Below are positions 56,865 through 64,000 of a stretch of 64,000 nucleotides of DNA, in pieces. A program made the position numbers and the translations under genes. Under the pieces are notes generated by a model. It was given only the letters and a program-made list of their open reading frames with translations. It had not been told where the DNA came from and searched no databases. Each line of letters opens with the position of its first letter. Within the stretch, counting starts at the first letter, position 1. The stretch spans positions 28,713,501-28,777,500 of the forward strand of contig NC_068559.1 of assembly GCF_022201045.2 (NCBI RefSeq), written 5' to 3'. This DNA is from Citrus sinensis. Its lineage: Eukaryota; Streptophyta; Magnoliopsida; Sapindales; Rutaceae.

Positions 56865-59800
56865 ATGGGGAAGCAATTCGTTAAAAAACGAGGTATTTTT
56901 TTTTTTTAATTTCAATTTAATCTGTCCTGAAAAAAGTTTGAAATTCCTTTTTCTTTTTCCCTTTTATTCTTCTGCTGAAAAAATGCGGAAAGGAAATGAA
57001 TTTGTACATTTATTAGAAGTGAGCACACTTACCCGCCGTATAAAATTATAAGCTTAATTTAGAATTGTTAATTCGGGATTATATTAATTTTTTTTCTTTA
57101 CTTTCTAAATATTATCAACTATTATTTGGTTTAACGTTGAGTTTGATGAGTCTACATTGATGCAGGATTGACGAACAGTAAGATGTCAAACAAGTTCGAC
57201 AGAAATAAGCGTTTGAGGAAAATACAAGAAGAGAACGGAGCTCATAGCTCATCTCCAAGCTCCTCAGGTTTTTATTAAATTTATCATTATCGGTGTGGAA
57301 TGTGAAATTTGTTGATAAAACACTCTGTGGAACCACTTACTTGTGTCTTCCAAGTTTTGAAACTATTCAATTTTTTGATGACTTGTTGCTACAGAGGAAG
57401 CATCTGGTGAAGAATCTAGCGGTGATGCAGTTGAGGAAGTAATTTATAAAGAGCCTTCGGTATATGATAATTTGCTGATGAAACTTGGTTCGAGCAGTGA
57501 ATCTGTTGCTGATGCATTTAAGATGAGGTAAGATGTAACACATGATAATTTGTTATAGTCTGTGCTTATAGCTGTCGCGTTCATTTATGGTACTCCCATT
57601 TTAGCTGCCTTTCTGATCATGTGCTAAAATTATGAATTGTAGTTTTAATGGATGGACTATTGTTTTAGTCATTGATAGTTAATTATCTTGTCAAGCATTG
57701 TTCCAAAATTGATTTAGATGAAAAAATCCCAAAATAAAACTGTCATTTGCACATTTTTTTGGTAGACAAAGACAAGAAGAAGGTAGAAGTGATTCAGAAG
57801 AGGAGGGAGTGGGTGGCCCTGAATCTCTTAGTGAATCTGAGCAGGAGGATGACATTAGTGGTGAAGGTAAGGAACAACATATGTTTACTTAGTAAAATGT
57901 ATAGTTTTTAATCGTTTATTACTTGCATTATATTTTCTACAGGTGTACTTTGTCATCCTGAATTTCATTGGTCTTGTTTATTCTTGTCTGTAGGAACTGA
58001 TACTGAGTCTAGAAATTGTACAACAGAAGGTACACTGCAACAGCCCGGCAGCATTGGCATTAGAGAGCAGAATGAAGATGCTGATTCTGTGGCCTCTGAC
58101 ACAGATGAAGAGCATGGCTTGGGTCTCAACGGGCAACCTTCTTCAGAGGCATCAGCACATGCAAGGTTTATTTGCATTATGTTATTTTGAATTTTTCTCT
58201 TCATTTTTTTTTTTTGGATACTAAACATTTTCTTACTAGTTCATATTTTTACCATAATATCTAACACTTCATTTAAAATTAAGATAACTTTTACTAATTG
58301 TGCTAACACATGGTTATTCTATTCTTTTGTTGGCTTGTCATTCTAAAGGATTGAATATAACTTTCATCATGCAGTTCTTTCCATGAACACTTTGGATACA
58401 ACTTGTCAAAAGAAGAGGTTGATGATCTATCAAAGAAGAAATTAAAATATGAATGGGAGGTACCTGCTGTTGACATGTCAAACTGCAAGTGGGTGGGCAC
58501 AGGAGAGTGTTTCCTCAAGGTATTTATTGCGATCTGTTTTAGTTTGATCAGCTTCACATTATTTGACCATCCATCTAGTGAAAGAATTCATTTTCTTTTT
58601 ATATGCAAAATAATGGGAGAATAAATTGCTTAAATAGCTGTGCAGTATAGCTCGTACAAAAATCTATTTCGTTCATGAAAATTGTCCCTAACTTCAATGG
58701 TCAACTTGCTCTCTCTTTTGTGTTACTACTGTTCTCTTTTGTTTCTTATTAATGAGATATATATTTCTTGCTAATGAATTGGATCTGATCAATGTGGTTG
58801 TTGGGACTCTAATTTAAATTAGATATGCCTGGGACGCCTCCTTTAGACGCCCTTTTCTTTTCTTTTTCCATTCCATGTCTGAATATACCATTAGAATTTG
58901 CTGGAGTCTTCCCTATGTCTCTGTCTCTATAGTGGCAGATCTTCAATTTGCTATATTTCATGAGATTATGGCCATAAAGGTCTGAATTGTTAAAGCTTAA
59001 CCAGTTGGCATACTCTTCCTCCCCCTTATTCATTACACTCAAGTGCTGGCTACATTAGAACTGCTTGTTTTGCAGTTTTGACAAACTTTTGGTGCAATTC
59101 ATTGTTTTTTGCAGGATGATAATCTGTATTCTGATTATGGTCTCAAACCAAAGTTGTATAAGCACTGGTTGGATATTTACAATAAATCTGGAGGCAATGA
59201 CTTCCATTCATCCAAACAAAGAAGTTTTTTCTCTCTGTGTAAGTATGCTTCATGAAAGTGTTCTTGTAAGTCTGTCATGTTTCTTGCTTTTGTTTCTTCA
59301 TGTCTATGTCAAATTCAGCTGGTGACAAGTAGGTATACGAGTTTGCTTAAGTTGTGTTTAAACTCTCTGAGTTTCATGTTTTGTTGTAACTCAGCCATGT
59401 TTGTTATCTGTTCTTATAGTATAGGGTAATTGATGTTGATACATTGGCATATTGTCACAATCGAAAAATTCATGACTGCAATTATGTTGATATTAATTTT
59501 TTATGGATCCGCATGTGGCAGCTTGGATCCATGTCATAATTATGTGGGTAACATGCTCTTTTTCTCTTTTAGGCAACAGCTATCGGGATATACTGCACTC
59601 TAACAAGAAACCTTTTTATCTCAAAGGCCAGGAAGAAGATTCAAACATAATGGAAACGTACCTTATGCATTCTGTGGGTCCATGCATCTATCGCTTGTCT
59701 TTGAGAAATTTCATTTGCCCTTAAATGTTAGAATTTTGAGTGTCATTTATTCACAATGATAAAATAATGAGATTGTCACGCAGCTCAATCACATCTTCAG

Positions 59801-62800
59801 AACTAGGGATCTTGTAACAAAGAATGACACAAAGGTGGCAAAGAACAAAGTGAGTGCTAAGGAGGGAATACTTATTGGTGATGCATTCCTTGATCGGGGA
59901 TTTACTCGTCCTAAGGTGGTGTTCTCTGCTTTTCTCCTATGGGACTTGTCTTTTTTACTGTATTTCATCTTTAAAATCTTTACACTTGATATGGTAATTA
60001 GTAAATGGGACTCTATGTATATATAGACTGGGTTGGCATCTAAACTTCAATTTATATTTTGTTTTCTTTCCTTTCTTTTTTCTTCCTTATTTTACATTTC
60101 AGTTTTCACTGTGTTATTCGTTGGGCAAATAGTCCTAGTTACTTTATAGGAGCAGTCTTTCACATTGCTATTGACACTAAATTGAGACTTACATTAGTAA
60201 CATGTCGAGTAGTCTGTAGCATACTGAATGCCACTAGATTGTTTGCTAGTTTGTACCACTGCATATAGATTGCTTGCTAAGTAAGCAACATAAGTTTCAA
60301 AAATGTGTTGCAGGTTTTGATATTATTGCCACTGAAGAGCATTGCACTTAATGTTGTTAAGAGGTTAATACGACTGACCCCCGATGCTCACAAGGTAATC
60401 TTATTTTCTGTTATTTATGCTTAATTGGTCATTGGCAAAATGCCTTCGATATTACTTGGCATTAATCTCAGCATATTTTGGTATTTGCTAAAGAAAAAAA
60501 AAAAAGATGACAGAACTGTTGAAGGTTATCCATTTCTCAGGTAAATGTGGAGCATATTGACCGTTTCTGTGATGAATTTGGGACCAAAAAAGAGGAAGAA
60601 GACAAAGACGACGATGACGCATCACAAAATATCCGTGGCACTAGGAAATCAAATTCTCAAAAGTCCAAGCCCAGTGATTATCAAATACTTTTTGGTGGGA
60701 ATAACGATGATAACTTTTCTATAGGCATTAAATTTACAAGGTAGAATTTTTTAATATACTCCGGTGATCTATTTGAAGTTTCTTCTTCAAAGAAAACTAT
60801 TAACCTTACTTTTATGGTTGGTTTAGTCTGTGTATCATCTATTTCCGTCGTGCAATCTGAAGTGAATTACAAAAAGTATCTGAGCAAGTAAAAGATAATT
60901 AATACATCTTCGCATCATGAATGAAACTGTATTCTTGAGTTTCTCGTGAAAACTCCTGATTGAAAGACTGCAATATTAGTGACACACAGATAATCAAATT
61001 ATCTATTTCGTACTAGGATCTTCAATTTTAATTTGGTCTGATGTTTACTTCTAGAAGTAATTAAAATTGTTTTCCTTTCAATTAATTTAAATTTTACATT
61101 GTTATCATTTTGGTAGAGAGATGATGAATTTGCATTTTACTCATTTCCCAGTTGTCTTTGTCATATTTTTTCCTTGTTCTGTTCAGGAAGAGCATAAAGT
61201 TATACAATGATTTCTACACTTCAGACATGATTGTAGCTTCTCCTGTCAATTTACATCAAGTAAGCATCCACCCTTTTCCTGCAATCTCAAAGCTGCAATG
61301 TTTCTGTTTTCTGATTTTGATGGTTTAACTTCCACTTATGATTCTGTTCACATGTTGATCTACTAAAAAATTAACAGAGTTTTTTTATTATAACTTGTTT
61401 AACAAATCAATTAACATACTCTCCTCTGCTAGAAAATGACAAAGGCTGAGGAAAACAAGGAACAAGATGTCGATTATCTTTCTTCGATTGAGGTGCAAAT
61501 CTGTTTTTGGAGTATGAATGATTTATTTTATATCTTCCTTCTGGTTTGCTTATGCAGTTCCTTTTGTACTAATGGAGAGAATATGTTTCATTGATGTCAA
61601 CAGGTTCTTATTATTGATCATGCAGACATAATATTAATGCAGGTATACATCCTAATATATTGATTTACTTGAAATATATGTTTTTGCAGCTTATGACATG
61701 AAGTACAATGTTACTCCTCATTTTATTAATTCATTTTCTGAAAAAATTATCTTCTCCTTTCTGATGAACAAAATCCAGAATTGGTCGTGGCTGATTGAAG
61801 TTGTTGAGCAATTGAACCGCATACCATCTAAGCAGCATGGAACTGATGTTATGCGCATTAGACAGTGGTATGTGTAAATAATTTATTCAAGTTTGATACA
61901 AATTAACGTTCTTTTATTTACAGACATTTCAAGACAGTTGTAGGATGATAGTAGTCTGTTTACTTCTATTGAACTGGATAGTTGGGTAGATGAATTTTCA
62001 TTTGATTTAGAGTCATTTATTCTTATAAATTGACTCCTGAATGTTGTATTTCATGTTTAGGTACCTGGATGGATATTCAAGGTTTTATCGGCAAACAGTG
62101 CTCTTAAGTTATCATCCTAACCCAGGTAGCGGGTCCCCATGTTCTTTATCCAGGAAGGCTTTGCATAAATTTGCAATTGTCTGTATGTGTGTGTAAATTT
62201 TTAAGGAATTGAAATATTAATTATCGAATTCAGATCAAGGCATTACTTTGTAGTAGTTTCCACAGCTTAAATTAGCCTCTCATGTATGATGACTCAAAAA
62301 TGTTATCGAGTAATAAAGCCTTTATCTGGTTTTAACTTTTTGTTTTTTATTTTTTCAGCCAACTTATGTTTATCATTTCTGTGCTCTATTAAAGTGCACG
62401 GCGGTGCAACAAGTCTACTTTCTTTAATTATCATTTTACATAAATGTATCTATGAAAAATAAGTATTTCTGACCTATCTATGAAAAATAAGCATTTCTGA
62501 CCTATTCTACGTTCTTGTTCCAGAGATCAATGCTTTTTTTAACCACCATTGCGCCAACTATCAAGGAAAGGTCCGTAGGTATTCTTTGTTTTGTTTTCTA
62601 TATGTTTTATTTTACCCATGCACTAGGTTTCTTAGAGGTGCTTTAAAATGCCTGCCTTGATGTGTTTGAGGTGGTTTTACACTGCCTAAAAGCACAAATA
62701 GCTGTTACTAAAGAAAATGCAAAATCTGTGCCCATTTCCTCCATTTAGTTCATATATTGAGGATGGCAAATATAAAAAAGCCTAAAATTTCACTTTTCTC

Positions 62801-64000
62801 TAAGAATACTGTTGAAAACAATTTGGTATCCTTATATAACAAAGCAAATCTTCTTTTTATGTAGTTCATCCATTTGACTAGTTAAAATTACAGGTGAAAT
62901 TGGCGTGTGAATATAAAGGCGTTCTTCCTAAGGTATTACTCAACGTGCGGCAGGTATGTCTTACTAGTTTTCCTGATGGTTGTTTCTGGATTTATTTCTG
63001 TCAAAATAGAATCCTTACAAATTTATCCTTTTCAGGCAACATGGATTAATATATGGATTGATATTGGGACTTACATAATGTTAATGCATATTTTTGCTGT
63101 TTAATTTGACAGATTTATGAACGATTTAATGCAGACTCAATAGAAAAAGCCGATGATGCTCGTCTCGAGTATTTTACTAAGAAGGTAGATTAGTTATTTT
63201 TTTGGAATAAAAATCATAGGTAGTCAATTACTATTAGGGTTGGCCCTGTTACAGTTTATGTGCTATATGGTTTATCTCTTGTTTTGGTCTACTTCCAACT
63301 TAGAATGGTATTTGAATTCCTGCTGATTGAGTTTAAGTTTCCTACTTGTGCTAACGTAGGTAGGATTTGGAATTCAAACTTTGTATTATAATTCAAGTTG
63401 ACATGGGTTTGGAACTTATTTATGAGGATTAAAAATGGTAGTCTTCATATGGAACATAGAATCGGAATGTGAACAACATACACTAGTTAGTGTTTGTACA
63501 CATTGCTCTAATGGGAGGAGGCTAATGCGCTGAGGATAAAAAAGGACTTCCATCGGGAAGGCTGCTTAAAGATTGGATTTAATTTAAATTAATGCAAACT
63601 TACTCTTTTTCAGCCTTATTCAAATATTAAGAGATGCTTATAAGAATGATTTTCTTGGTGCAGGTCTTCCCGAAGATAAAAGATTCAATTCAGGTATTTA
63701 AATGTGTTTGAAACCTGAAAGATGAATCCTGGGGTATTTGAGCTGATTTACATTATTGTTAATTTTGCTGATTTACATTATTGTTAATTTTTTGTTAAAT
63801 TCTGCATTTCCTTTTTCATCTATCCATGCAGGGGGGGATTATGCTATTTCTCAGTTCTTATTTTGAATTTGTTCGTCTTCGTAATTTTCTTAAGTCGCAG
63901 AATGCATCCTTCTGTTTACTTGGGGAGTAAGAAGCTCTGTTCTTTCTTTCTCATTTGGATAATTTAATCCATTTTCCTCGAAAGTTTGGAGTTGGAGTAT
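56865..64000 (+). CDS. UTP25: U3 snoRNA-associated protein 25 (UTP25 / NOF1, DEF homologue), partial
   Basis: Coding starts at ATG 56865 (MGKQFVKKRG; a 28-nt first exon ending 56892) and continues through about 21 exons to the right edge. The next exons are 57166-57267, 57395-57527 and 57766-57866, with further ones from 57994. The last visible exon ends near 63929 before GTAAGA. A basic start (MSNKFDRNKRLRKIQEENG) and a long acidic, Ser/Glu-rich region are followed by the conserved DEAD-like pseudo-helicase body: WEVPAVDMSNCKWVGTGEC, GILIGDAFLDRGFTRPKVL, FSIGIKFTRKSIKLYNDFY, LIIDHADIILMQNWSWLIEV and RQWYLDGYSRFYRQTVLLS. It ends within the window at IMLFLSSYFEFVRLRNFLK. UTP25 is a nucleolar small-subunit processome factor needed for 18S rRNA maturation. 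Arabidopsis NOF1 affects embryo and plant growth. The C-terminus is missing from the window. Exon edges beyond the first five are approximate. Confidence 0.93.

Overview
This is a piece of a flowering-plant nuclear genome, most likely a woody eudicot. The genes have many GT-AG introns, the intergenic DNA is AT-rich with long microsatellites, and the gene families (GRAS, dirigent, trichome-birefringence-like, ERD15, plant-type calmodulin-binding) are plant-specific. Citrus or a relative would fit, but that is an impression and not something I could test. No bacterial-type operon, phage or CRISPR array is present.

Layout, left to right. (1) Position 1-4068, minus strand: the 5' half of the spliceosomal helicase AQUARIUS, running off the left edge. 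It is divergent, with only 272 bp between start codons, from a plus-strand chloroplast TPR-like membrane protein (4341-7097). (2) 10705-13536, plus: a 943-aa calmodulin-binding-domain protein. Then 14471-15652, minus: a Yae1-type protein with a textbook deca-GX3 repeat. (3) About 5.5 kb of AT-rich intergenic DNA leads to the GRAS regulator SCL3 (21106-22548, plus) with an intron in its 5' leader. (4) Two minus-strand secretory-pathway cell-wall genes: a dirigent protein (22972-23526) and a TBL-family polysaccharide O-acetyltransferase (23982-26141). (5) A tandem pair of plus-strand purple acid phosphatases (29337-32877 and 33700-38253). Each has 13 coding exons with identical phases. (6) The structure-specific endonuclease MUS81 (38678-44261, minus), convergent with the second phosphatase and divergent from ERD15 (44894-45462, plus). 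(7) A transposon-rich stretch, 45.5-51.4 kb. (8) A single-exon WD40 protein of the JINGUBANG-like group (51536-52789, plus). (9) The ribosome-biogenesis factor UTP25/NOF1 (56865 to the right edge, plus).

The gene list is mostly housekeeping (splicing, ribosome biogenesis, DNA repair, protein maturation) with stress, hormone and cell-wall genes between. The neighbours do not form one pathway. The only clear local functional link is the phosphatase tandem duplication.

The most striking non-genic content is a set of small mobile elements whose boundaries can be read directly: an 826-bp hAT-type non-autonomous element, two tRNA-derived SINEs in opposite orientations (each with a perfect 16-bp target duplication), a 213-bp palindrome-rich foldback, and a 761-bp Mutator-type foldback MITE with terminal inverted repeats over 200 bp and a 9-10 bp target duplication. 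I found no convincing new multi-gene system. The best candidates for undescribed items are these elements, a 78-codon cysteine-containing open frame at 8773-9009 (minus), and the enlarged intron 2 of the second phosphatase. Several first-ATG choices were corrected by inspection, and exon limits were derived by matching GT/AG sites with reading-frame continuity.
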